This document shows positions 55,436 through 63,598 of a stretch of 64,000 nucleotides of DNA, piece by piece. Numbering within the stretch: position 1 is the first letter of the stretch; the number at the start of each line of letters is the position of its first letter. The stretch comes from G965212025 sp965215765. GTDB lineage: Bacteria > Pseudomonadota > Gammaproteobacteria > Poriferisulfidales > Oxydemutatoraceae. The position numbers and the translations under genes were made by a program. The notes under the pieces are model-generated. The model searched no databases. It was not told the origin of the DNA and was given only the letters and a program-made list of their open reading frames with translations. The stretch covers positions 682,001 to 746,000 of the forward strand of contig OZ244118.1 of NCBI GenBank assembly GCA_965215765.1, read 5' to 3'.

Positions 55436-56284
55436 ATGAGTTGGTATAAAAAATTGATGCCTTCGCGTATTCGTACGCGCGTTGGAACCCGCAAGGTTCC
55501 GGAAGGTTTGTGGCTGAAATGTGAAGCTTGCGAGAACGTGCTTTATCGGCCGGAGCTGGAACGCTTGCTGGGTGTCTGCAACAAGTGTGGCTATCATGTG
55601 CGCCTGCCTGCCCGGCAGCGATTGAAGGTGTTTTTGGATCAAGGAGACTGGCTGGAAATTGGCCAGGACATCAAATCTAAAGACTTTTTGAAGTTCAAGG
55701 ACATAAAGAAATATCGGGATCGGTTGGGCGATGCGCAGAAGCAAACGGGAGAGAGTGATGCCTTGGTGGTTCTGGCAGGAGAAGTGCTGGGTCTGCCGGT
55801 TGTCGCCGCGGCATTCGAGTTTGGCTTTATCGGAGGTTCCATGGGTTCGGTAGTCGGCGAACGCTTGCGCCGGGCGATCGCTTATTGCTACGAACATCGT
55901 GTGCCTTTTGTTTGTTTTTCCACCAGCGGAGGTGCGCGTATGCAGGAGGCACTGGTGTCTTTGTTGCAAATGTCGAAAGTGAGCGCGGCACTGACACGAT
56001 TGCGGGCGCGCCGATTGCCTTTTGTTTCCGTGCTGACGGATCCGACGATGGGGGGGGTTACTGCCAGTATTGCGATGCTCGGTGATGTGGTGATTGCCGA
56101 ACCTGAAGCACGGATAGGCTTTGCCGGTGCCAGGGTGATTGAGCAGACCACGCGTGTGGTATTGCCGAAGGGCTTCCAGCGCAGTGAATTTTTGCTTTCC
56201 CATGGTGCCATTGACATGATTGTGCCGCGAACCGAATTGCGTCCCCGGGTGGTAAATATTTTGCGAATTTTGGGAAGATGCTGA
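55436..56284 (+). CDS. accD: Acetyl-CoA carboxylase carboxyltransferase beta subunit
   Basis: 282 residues. Zinc finger with cysteines in CEACENVLYRPELERLLGVC and NKCGYH, then the crotonase-like core: FEFGFIGGSMGSVVGER, CFSTSGGARMQEALVSL, DPTMGGVTASIAMLGD and GFAGARVIEQT. With AccA it transfers carboxyl from biotin to acetyl-CoA to start fatty acid synthesis. Slightly shorter than E. coli AccD at the C-terminus. Confidence 0.95.
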   Translation: MSWYKKLMPSRIRTRVGTRKVPEGLWLKCEACENVLYRPELERLLGVCNKCGYHVRLPARQRLKVFLDQGDWLEIGQDIKSKDFLKFKDIKKYRDRLGDAQKQTGESDALVVLAGEVLGLPVVAAAFEFGFIGGSMGSVVGERLRRAIAYCYEHRVPFVCFSTSGGARMQEALVSLLQMSKVSAALTRLRARRLPFVSVLTDPTMGGVTASIAMLGDVVIAEPEARIGFAGARVIEQTTRVVLPKGFQRSEFLLSHGAIDMIVPRTELRPRVVNILRILGRC

Positions 56285-56303
56285 ATACCTTTTGGCTGTG
56301 GCG

Positions 56304-57629
56304 ATGAAATTCAGTCGGCTTGAAGATTGGCTGGAATGGCAGGAATGCCTGCATCCCAAAGGGATTGATCTGGGGATTGAGAGGGTTGCTGCGGTTGCCC
56401 GACGGTGCGGATTGCTCACCGTGAAATGCCCGGTTGTTACTGTGGCAGGAACCAACGGCAAAGGTTCAACGGTGGCGCTGATGGAAGCCATGCTGAGTGC
56501 CGAAGGGTATCGGGTAGCGTCTTACACCTCACCTCATTTGCACCTGTATAACGAGCGCATCAAAGTGGGTGGAGAGCTGGTCAGCGATGGGGAGCTATGT
56601 CAGATATTTGACTTTATAGAACAGCAACGCGGTGATATCTCACTCAGCTTTTTTGAGTACGGGACGCTTGCTGCCCTGCGTCACTTTCAAAAAGAAGCAC
56701 CGGACATTGTGATTTTGGAGGTTGGTCTCGGGGGGCGACTGGATGCCGTGAATATTCTTGATCCCGATGTTGCCATCATTACCAGCATTGACCTTGACCA
56801 CACCAGCTTGCTTGGCAGCAATCGGGCGGACATCGCTGTAGAAAAAGCGGGCATTTTGCGTCAATGTCGGCCGTTGGTTTGCGGAGATTTTGACCTTCCG
56901 AGTGTGGTTGGGCAACTGGCGAGAGGTGCGGGGGCGAATTTGTTGCAGTTGGGAAAAGAGTTTGATTTTGTGCAAGGAAGAGAGGAAGACACTTGGGACT
57001 TTGTTTCTGAAAAAACCAAAGTTGAGAACTTGCCGGTTCCTGCTTTGTTCGGGACGGTTCAATATCACAATGCGTCCTGCGCGATACAAGCCTTGGAATT
57101 GTTAAAGAGACAATTACCGGTATCGCGAAAAGCTCTGGAAAAGGGGCTTGAAAACGTCAGGCTTTCGGGGCGCTTTGAATTGACAAGTGAAGGGTGTACG
57201 GTCATCAGGGATATTGCCCATAATCCGGCTAGTTGCGCCGTGTTGGCAGAAAATTTGTGTGCCTTCAGGAAGTTCCGGCGCTTGCATGCGGTTTTCGGGG
57301 TATTGGATGACAAGGATGCCCACGGCATGGTGCGCGAGCTGCTTCCTCTTGTTGACGTGTGGTACCTGGGACAAGTCGAAACCCGGCGCGCCATGGCTTT
57401 GGGCAAGCTTTCCAAACTGGTAAGAGAAATGGCGGTGGGGAAAACGGTGTTGGATTTTCCTGGCATTGGTGATGGATATCGGCAGGCGGTTTCTTTTTTG
57501 GAACCGGATGATGGATTGCTGGTTTTCGGTTCGGTGGTAACTGTGGCGGCTACCATGGTTGCCACTCATTCGATTTCCCGCCACCGGGCGGCAAGCACTG
57601 ATGATCGGGTTTTTGTTGCTTCAGGGTGA
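56304..57629 (+). CDS. folC: Bifunctional folylpolyglutamate/dihydrofolate synthase
   Basis: 441 residues. Mur-ligase-type ATP site VTVAGTNGKGSTVALMEAML, SYTSPHLHLYNERIKV, EVGLGGRLDAVNIL and HTSLLGSN are diagnostic. Adds glutamate to dihydropteroate and to folates. ATG 56304 (MKFSRLEDWLEW) chosen; a TTG four codons upstream is the alternative. Standard position between accD and dedD. Confidence 0.94.
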   Translation: MKFSRLEDWLEWQECLHPKGIDLGIERVAAVARRCGLLTVKCPVVTVAGTNGKGSTVALMEAMLSAEGYRVASYTSPHLHLYNERIKVGGELVSDGELCQIFDFIEQQRGDISLSFFEYGTLAALRHFQKEAPDIVILEVGLGGRLDAVNILDPDVAIITSIDLDHTSLLGSNRADIAVEKAGILRQCRPLVCGDFDLPSVVGQLARGAGANLLQLGKEFDFVQGREEDTWDFVSEKTKVENLPVPALFGTVQYHNASCAIQALELLKRQLPVSRKALEKGLENVRLSGRFELTSEGCTVIRDIAHNPASCAVLAENLCAFRKFRRLHAVFGVLDDKDAHGMVRELLPLVDVWYLGQVETRRAMALGKLSKLVREMAVGKTVLDFPGIGDGYRQAVSFLEPDDGLLVFGSVVTVAATMVATHSISRHRAASTDDRVFVASG

Positions 57630-57699
57630 AACAGTGTTTTTTCAGGGTTCCAGGTTGTCTGGCGCGCAGTTTTAGTGCGCTTTTGAAACAAGCAGAAAA

Positions 57700-58194
57700 A
57701 TGGCAAACAGTCGTTTGAAAAACCGCTTGGTCGGAACCGTGGTGATTATTGCCTTGGGGGTGATTGTGTTGCCTCAGATTTTTGACGCAGAAGGCTACCG
57801 GCAGATTGAGCCCTTGCGCCTGGAAATTCCGGCGGGCCCCACATTCGAAGTGGAGCAAGATGTTTCCGGTCTGCTCAAAACGCGGTCTCAGATGGATGCG
57901 GAAGCTGATGCCATTAAAAAGGACATCTCGGCGCACGAACGCCAGGCTAAATGGATGGTGATTGCCGGGAGCTTCAAGTTTCCGAAAAACGCGGGGATGT
58001 TGGTGGCGAAGCTTGCCAAGGCAGGATATGACGCAAAGATCTCGACGACCGGGGCGGAAGGTGGTGAACGCTATTATGTGGTTGAACTTGAGCCGTTCTT
58101 GAACGAAGACGAAGCCACAGATGCGGCGGCGGATATCAAGAAAAAATTCTCGGTTTCTGCCCGCGTGGTGCAAAAGGGAGTGGCGAGCCGTTGA
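57700..58194 (+). CDS. dedD: DedD-like SPOR-domain cell division protein
   Basis: 164 residues: N-terminal membrane helix (LVGTVVIIALGVIVLPQIF), a linker rich in charged residues, and a C-terminal SPOR domain (WMVIAGSFKFPKNAGMLVAK to SARVVQKGVASR) that binds denuded glycans at the septum. Shorter linker than E. coli DedD (220). The SPOR-coding part (57955-58194) was duplicated with a 296-bp period into the next open frame. Confidence 0.9.
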   Translation: MANSRLKNRLVGTVVIIALGVIVLPQIFDAEGYRQIEPLRLEIPAGPTFEVEQDVSGLLKTRSQMDAEADAIKKDISAHERQAKWMVIAGSFKFPKNAGMLVAKLAKAGYDAKISTTGAEGGERYYVVELEPFLNEDEATDAAADIKKKFSVSARVVQKGVASR

Positions 58195-58490
58195 ATATCT
58201 CGATGCTGTTGGATCTGGGCATTGCGCTGTTTTTTGTGGTTTCGATCTGGATGGTGATTGCCGGGAGCTTCAAGTTTCCGAAAAACGCGGGGATGTTGGT
58301 GGCGAAGCTTGCCAAGGCAGGACATGACGCAAAGATCTCGACGACCGGGGCGGAAGGTGGTGAACGCTATTACGTGGTTGACCTTGGGCCGTTCTTGAAC
58401 GAAGACGGAGCCACAGACGCGGCGGCGGATATCAAGAAAAAACTCTCGGTTTCTGCCCGCATGGTGCAAAAGGGGATGGCGAACCGTTGA
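58191..58490 (+). CDS. 99-residue chimera, CvpA N-terminal segment fused to a DedD SPOR domain
   Basis: TTG at 58191 starts MNISMLLDLGIALFFVVSIW, the first 20 residues of CvpA with three changes, then continues in frame as MVIAGSFKFPKNAGM, a complete second SPOR domain, and stops overlapping the true cvpA start. The join is at a shared TGG triplet (cvpA ATCTGG, dedD AAATGG). The product would be a membrane helix followed at once by SPOR. It keeps dedD/cvpA spacing and overlap, so it could be translated like its parents. Differences from the parent SPOR (E to G, F to L, V to M) keep the frame open. Confidence 0.6.
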   Translation: MNISMLLDLGIALFFVVSIWMVIAGSFKFPKNAGMLVAKLAKAGHDAKISTTGAEGGERYYVVDLGPFLNEDGATDAAADIKKKLSVSARMVQKGMANR

Positions 58491-59080
58491 ACATTTCGTT
58501 GCTGTTGGATCTGGGCATTGTGCTGCTTTTCGTGGTTTCGATCTGGTGTGGTTACAGGTCTGGTGTTTCGGTGCGCTTGGTCAAAGTTGCAAGCTTGCTG
58601 TTGGCACTCTACGCCGCGCTTCACGTTCCCACGTTGTTGGGTTGGTTACCCGACAGTTGGGTGGACAGTGAATTTAGGGTTTTTGATTACGAATTTGAGC
58701 CCGGCAAGATTCCGTACTGGCTGTTTGCAGCTCTGGTTTTTGTTGCCGTCTGGATGGTTGGAAGGCTGGTTGCCAAGTTGTTTGAAGCGGCGCGGCCGAA
58801 AGGTACAGCCGCAGGGCTGGATAATCTGCTTGGTGGGCTTTATGGCGCATTGCGTGGCTTGCTTATTGCCTTGTTGGTCGTGGGGCTTGCGCGGCTTAGC
58901 CCGACGATCGTTGAACACGAAGCCTGGAAGCAATCAGAGTTCGTTCCCAGGCTGGAAATTTTGGTGGACAAAGCACTGATGGAAACTCCGCAGTGGTTCA
59001 CCGAACTTTTTGAGCCGGTACAGAGGCGTGTCGGGGAAGAAGATACGATCGAAGATCTATATGAAGACAATGGCTTGTGA
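58487..59080 (+). CDS. cvpA: CvpA-family membrane protein
   Basis: 197 residues, four membrane helices (residues ~3-22, 30-50, 78-100, 120-140). Known in E. coli for colicin V production and as part of the purF operon; molecular role unclear. Start TTG overlaps the stop of the chimera, just as the chimera's start overlaps the dedD stop. purF begins 12 bp after its stop. Confidence 0.9.
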   Translation: MNISLLLDLGIVLLFVVSIWCGYRSGVSVRLVKVASLLLALYAALHVPTLLGWLPDSWVDSEFRVFDYEFEPGKIPYWLFAALVFVAVWMVGRLVAKLFEAARPKGTAAGLDNLLGGLYGALRGLLIALLVVGLARLSPTIVEHEAWKQSEFVPRLEILVDKALMETPQWFTELFEPVQRRVGEEDTIEDLYEDNGL

Positions 59081-59092
59081 GGAGACGCTGAA

Positions 59093-60583
59093 ATGTGTGG
59101 CGTAGTTGGCATTTATGGCAAAAGGCCAGTGAGTCGGCGGCTGTACGATGCGTTGACTTGGCTTCAGCACCGTGGCCAGGATGCGGCTGGCATTGTCAGC
59201 TGTGAAGGCCGGAGTGTGCATGAGAGTCGTGGTATGGGCTATGTGCGGGATGTTTTTTCAGAAGCAGACCTTGCCGGCTTGCGAGGCAATATCGGCATCG
59301 GTCATGTGCGTTACCCGACTTCCGGAGTCCTGAGTCTCAAAGAAACGCAGCCTTTTTACGTAAATTCTCCTTATGGCATTGCTATTGCGCATAACGGCAA
59401 CCTGATCAACTCCGCGACTTTGCGAGATGAGTTGTTCAGGGATGATTTGCGCAATATCGATACTTTATGTGACTCGGAGGTGTTGCTGAACGTTTTCGCG
59501 CACGAAATGCTGGCAAAGCGCGAGTACCCTATTACGCCCGATGCGATTTTCGAAGCGGTCTCAAGGGTACACCGACGCTGTCAGGGGGCTTATGCCGCGG
59601 TGTTTCTTCTGGTGGGTCAGGGTCTGTTGTTTTTCCGCGATCCCAATGGTATTCGCCCGCTTATTTACGGGAAGCGGGAAGGGAAGCACGGAGTTGAGTA
59701 CATGGTCGCGTCTGAAAGTGTGGCACTGGTTTCGCAAGGATTTACCATTGAGCGCGATGTGCGCCCCGGAGAAGCTGTTTTTATCAGTAAAGACAAAGTT
59801 CATGCCCGTGATTGCTCGCCACACAGTCGTTATCGCAGTTGTTTGTTTGAATATGTGTATCTGGCACGTCCGGACTCGATTGTCGACGATGTTTTTGTAC
59901 ACAAGGCGCGGATGCGGATGGGCGAACGCCTGGCTGCGAAAATCCTGCGGGAGTTACCTGAAAACGATATAGACGTGGTTATCCCTGTTCCCGATACCAG
60001 CCGTACTGCCGCCTTGGAGCTGGCAGTGAGTATGGACGTGCGTTATCGCGAGGGTTTCATCAAGAATCGTTTCATAGGGCGCACTTTCATCATGTCAGCC
60101 CAAGCGCTTCGCCAGAAATCGGTTCGTCTGAAGCTGAATCCTTTGGGCATAGAGTTCAAGGACAAAAATGTTTTGCTGGTTGATGATTCCATCGTGCGCG
60201 GGACAACTTCCCGGCAAATTGTCCGCATGGCGCGCGAAGCCGGTGCGAAGAAAGTGTATTTTGCATCGGCGGCTCCCCCCGTTTGTTTCCCTAATGTTTA
60301 TGGTATTGACATGCCATCACGGCAAGAATTGCTTGCCGCTGAAAAAAACACTGAGGAAATTGAAAAGATTCTTGGAGCCGATCGTGTTTTTTATCAGGAT
60401 CTTGATGACTTGGTTGCGTCAGTGCGGGCAGGGAATTCGAAGTTGGAGCAATTTGATGCTTCCGTGTTTGATGGCAACTATCTGCATGATGTCAGTGATT
60501 CATATTGGCAGAGCCAGAACAATGTGCGTGAAGGAAGACGCGGGATGATATTGGCCATGGCAAAGAATTCGGGGTGCGCCTGA
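59093..60583 (+). CDS. purF: Amidophosphoribosyltransferase
   Basis: 496 residues; first committed step of purine synthesis. Nucleophilic Cys2 in MCGVVGIYG, glutaminase segment LQHRGQDAAGIV and HVRYPTSGV, PRPP-binding motif VLLVDDSIVRGTTSRQIV, and VYFASAAPPV. Preceded by GAGGAGAC. No iron-sulfur propeptide, as in the E. coli type. Confidence 0.95.
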   Translation: MCGVVGIYGKRPVSRRLYDALTWLQHRGQDAAGIVSCEGRSVHESRGMGYVRDVFSEADLAGLRGNIGIGHVRYPTSGVLSLKETQPFYVNSPYGIAIAHNGNLINSATLRDELFRDDLRNIDTLCDSEVLLNVFAHEMLAKREYPITPDAIFEAVSRVHRRCQGAYAAVFLLVGQGLLFFRDPNGIRPLIYGKREGKHGVEYMVASESVALVSQGFTIERDVRPGEAVFISKDKVHARDCSPHSRYRSCLFEYVYLARPDSIVDDVFVHKARMRMGERLAAKILRELPENDIDVVIPVPDTSRTAALELAVSMDVRYREGFIKNRFIGRTFIMSAQALRQKSVRLKLNPLGIEFKDKNVLLVDDSIVRGTTSRQIVRMAREAGAKKVYFASAAPPVCFPNVYGIDMPSRQELLAAEKNTEEIEKILGADRVFYQDLDDLVASVRAGNSKLEQFDASVFDGNYLHDVSDSYWQSQNNVREGRRGMILAMAKNSGCA

Positions 60584-60584
60584 G

Positions 60585-61178
60585 ATGTATTACGCTTCGG
60601 TGAGCCGCATTCAGTCCGGTTCGGAACCGGGGCGCCGTTGGCGATGGCTGGTGCGACGGTTGATTCGTCGACACCGGTGTGGTGCTTTTCCATTAGTGCT
60701 GGTCAATCTGGACGAACAGCGTCTTTTTTTCTATCGGCAGGGGCGCTCGGATGCCTGTTATCCGGTTTCCACGTCGCGCTTTGGTGCCGGGAACATTGAG
60801 AACTCTCTGAGAACGCCGCTTGGGGTTCATCGGGTATCTGAATTGATCGGTGCTGATGCGCCGCCTTTGACAGTGTTCAGGGCGCGGAAGGCAAGTGGAG
60901 AAATTGCCACGATAAACAATCCGTCCCAGCAAGGAGCAGACTTGATTTGTTCGCGCGTTGTTCGCTTGGTCGGGCTGGAGCCGGGCACCAATCAGGGTGG
61001 AGACTGTGACAGTGAGCAGCGAAACATTTATATCCATGGAACCTGCGATGAGGAGCGTGTCGGTACGCCAGCTTCCCGCGGCTGTGTGCGCATGAAGAAC
61101 CAGGACGTCATTGCGCTTTTTGACCAGCTTGTGGTGGGTTCACTGGTACATTTCTTTTCTGGCAAAGCCCGTTTCTGA
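60585..61178 (+). CDS. L,D-transpeptidase (YkuD-domain) family protein
   Basis: 197 residues. Catalytic signature YIHGTCDEERVGTPASRGC then VRM gives the HxxGT...S-x-GC-x-R pattern with the nucleophilic cysteine near residue 165; LVLVNLDEQRLFFY is the usual entry strand. These enzymes form 3-3 crosslinks or attach proteins to peptidoglycan in the periplasm. No signal peptide or membrane helix is visible in the arginine-rich N-terminus (RRWRWLVRRLIRRHR), so its export is unexplained. Starts two bases after the purF stop. Confidence 0.85.
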   Translation: MYYASVSRIQSGSEPGRRWRWLVRRLIRRHRCGAFPLVLVNLDEQRLFFYRQGRSDACYPVSTSRFGAGNIENSLRTPLGVHRVSELIGADAPPLTVFRARKASGEIATINNPSQQGADLICSRVVRLVGLEPGTNQGGDCDSEQRNIYIHGTCDEERVGTPASRGCVRMKNQDVIALFDQLVVGSLVHFFSGKARF

Positions 61179-61239
61179 GTCGCCGCGCCCGGTGCATGAA
61201 AACGAGATGCGTACGGGTGTAAGCGACTGAAGTTTCCTG

Positions 61240-62499
61240 GTGTCCCAGTCCATAACAGAAAGCCGCGCCAGCCTGGTAGAAATTTATCGTGCCGCGCTTG
61301 ACCGCGTGCAGGGAACGCCGGTTGTTCGTGAATACCTGAGTCGATCTCCTGTGCCAAATCCTGTGCATCTGGTGGCGATCGGGAAGGCAGCGTCGGCAAT
61401 GAGTCTGGGCGCCATTGAGGCTTTGGGAGACAAAATCAGCGGCGGTCTGGTGATCACCAAAAGCGGCCATCTCGACGAAGCACTCGTGCAGCTAAAAAGT
61501 TTCCGGTGCCTGGAATCTGAACATCCAGTGCCCGGAGTTACCAGCCTGCGTGCCGGGGCGGTATTACTGGAATATGTCAAAGAGCGTGCGAAGCGTAGCC
61601 AGGATTTGCTGTTTCTGCTTTCCGGTGGTGCCTCAAGTCTGGTGGAGGTTCTTCCCGACACCATGCGGCTTGAAGATTTCAGCACACTGACCAGCCGCAT
61701 GCTGGCGACCGATTTGGATATTCAACGCATCAATACGGTACGCCGTGCCATTTCCAAAATCAAAGGAGGACGCCTGGCGAGTCATCTGAAGGGATGCCGG
61801 GTACTGAGCTTGTTAATTTCGGACGTGCCGGGAGATGATCCTGCGGTGATCGGTTCGGGACTTTTGACTCCGGTCAGAGAAACGCTCGATCTGGATTCCT
61901 ATCCCGAGAAAGTGCGCGAACTGCTAGGGGACTTGAAGGTTTGCGAGGTTCCCGGTGACGAGTGCTTTGCGGGCATAGAAACGCATATTGTTGCGTGCCT
62001 TGGTGATGCGAAGCAGGCGGCGGCAAAACATGCCCGTGCGCTTGGTTTCCAGGTTTCGGTCGCGCCGGAATTTATGGCAGGAGAGGTGGGAGCAACAGCC
62101 AGAGCGATGGTGCGCCAGCTTCAACAGCAGACCGGAGTGTTGTGGATCTGGGGTGGCGAAACCTGGGTTGAGTTGCCGTCTAATCCGGCGCGTGGTGGGC
62201 GCAATCAGCACTTGGCTTTGGTGGCAGCCATGGAGTTACAGGGAAGGCGGCAGCAAGTGTTGCTTAGTGCTGGCACAGATGGCACAGACGGAACAACAAA
62301 CGATGCCGGTGCCATAGTGGACGGAGAAACGGTGCAAAGGGGAACGGCTTTGGGCTTGGACGCCGGTGATTTTCTACGACGCGCTGATGCCGGGAGCTTT
62401 CTTGCCGCTACGGATGATTTGATTACGACCGGGCCGACTGGGACTAACGTTATGGACTTGGCCATTGGTGTAAACCTGAATACCGCTGTTTCAGCCTGA
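61240..62499 (+). CDS. Glycerate 2-kinase, MOFRL/DUF4147 type
   Basis: 419 residues. AIGKAASAMSLGA, LLSGGASSLVEVL, INTVRRAISKIKGGRLA, LISDVPGDDPAVIGSG in the N-terminal domain; GGETWVELPSNPARGGRNQH and SAGTDGTDGTTNDAGAIVDG in the MOFRL domain. Phosphorylates glycerate for entry into glycolysis. GTG start. Between its stop and lpxH (62500-62767) I see no gene. Confidence 0.9.
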   Translation: MSQSITESRASLVEIYRAALDRVQGTPVVREYLSRSPVPNPVHLVAIGKAASAMSLGAIEALGDKISGGLVITKSGHLDEALVQLKSFRCLESEHPVPGVTSLRAGAVLLEYVKERAKRSQDLLFLLSGGASSLVEVLPDTMRLEDFSTLTSRMLATDLDIQRINTVRRAISKIKGGRLASHLKGCRVLSLLISDVPGDDPAVIGSGLLTPVRETLDLDSYPEKVRELLGDLKVCEVPGDECFAGIETHIVACLGDAKQAAAKHARALGFQVSVAPEFMAGEVGATARAMVRQLQQQTGVLWIWGGETWVELPSNPARGGRNQHLALVAAMELQGRRQQVLLSAGTDGTDGTTNDAGAIVDGETVQRGTALGLDAGDFLRRADAGSFLAATDDLITTGPTGTNVMDLAIGVNLNTAVSA

Positions 62500-62767
62500 T
62501 ATTCCCGGCTTCCCCTGCCATTCATGCAGAGGGGGGCGAAAGGGTTGAAAAAATTGGGGTATCCCCGTGCCGGGCAAATTAAATGCGAGTGGGCGGAAAA
62601 ATTGCTCCCTATATGAATGTGGAAAATAATCGGTCGAAAAGTTTTCAGGTTTTTCGCGACACTGCCAGAGAACTGGTAGATTCCAAGACTGCTTGATGGA
62701 TGGCACTTGACGGCTCAAAGTTCTGTTTTTGCCATCGGTTGACGCTTTTGGGTATTCGCTGTCTCCT

Positions 62768-63532
62768 CTAAGTTCCGGCACTTAAAGACTCAGCCCCTGC
62801 TGCGGTCGGTTCTGACATTTTTCGTAATTGCGCCTCGCCGTTTGTAACGCTGAGAACCTGCCCTCCTTGCTCCCAGTCGCCAAGGACGAAGCGGCGAGCT
62901 TTGTATCTGCCCATATTGAATTCGTGTACAGCGGGGCGGTGTGTGTGTCCGTGTATCAGTTGGTCTACTTTGAAGCGCTGCATGTAGAACTCAACCGTCT
63001 TCTGGTTGACGTCCATAATGTGGCTTTCCGAGTTTCTTTTTTTCCTGGCCTCGCTTCTACTCCGCAAGTAGGTGGAAATTTTTTTTCTGCGATCCAGCGA
63101 CAGGGACTTGTAAATCAATTTCGAGACGGGATTGCGCACCCACAGGCGGTAAGTCTGGTATGCCTTGTCATCGGTGCAAAACACGTCTCCGTGCGTGATC
63201 AAGGTGCGCCTGCCGCCCAATCTGACTACCGATAGCTGATACAGCAGCTTACAGCCGCTTCTACGCGCAAACTTGCGCCCGATGAGAAAATCACGGTTGC
63301 CATGGATGAAGTAAATGGGTAACTGCTTGCGTAGCTTGCCCAGGGCGGTAATGACAACCTCAAGTTCCGGTGCTATGGCGTCGTCCCCGATCCAACTGTC
63401 AAAAAGATCGCCGAGGATATAAAGAGCTTTGGCTCCGGGAACCTGCTCTGCCAGATAGAGAAGAAAGCGATCTGTGATTTCCGGTCGTGCCGGGGTGAGG
63501 TGGCAATCGGAAACGAATTCAATTCGACTCAT
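62768..63532 (-). CDS. lpxH: UDP-2,3-diacylglucosamine hydrolase
   Basis: 254 residues; manganese-dependent calcineurin-like phosphoesterase that makes lipid X in lipid A synthesis. Metal ligands in FVSDCHL, LGDLFDSWIGDD, IHGNRDFLIG, THGD and IHGHTHRPA. The C-terminus extends about 15 residues beyond E. coli LpxH. Common neighbour of a cyclophilin gene, as here. Confidence 0.94.
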   Translation of the reverse strand: MSRIEFVSDCHLTPARPEITDRFLLYLAEQVPGAKALYILGDLFDSWIGDDAIAPELEVVITALGKLRKQLPIYFIHGNRDFLIGRKFARRSGCKLLYQLSVVRLGGRRTLITHGDVFCTDDKAYQTYRLWVRNPVSKLIYKSLSLDRRKKISTYLRSRSEARKKRNSESHIMDVNQKTVEFYMQRFKVDQLIHGHTHRPAVHEFNMGRYKARRFVLGDWEQGGQVLSVTNGEAQLRKMSEPTAAGAESLSAGT

Positions 63533-63598
63533 GAAAATTCACTTCGCCGCCGCGAATTCTGCACGGCAGAGGCAAGCCAACTGTCGGCGACAACAGGG

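Noticed and set aside
55316..56491. 391-codon open frame antisense to accD
   Set aside because: It overlaps accD and parts of trpA and folC, has no ribosome binding site and a composition typical of antisense frames.
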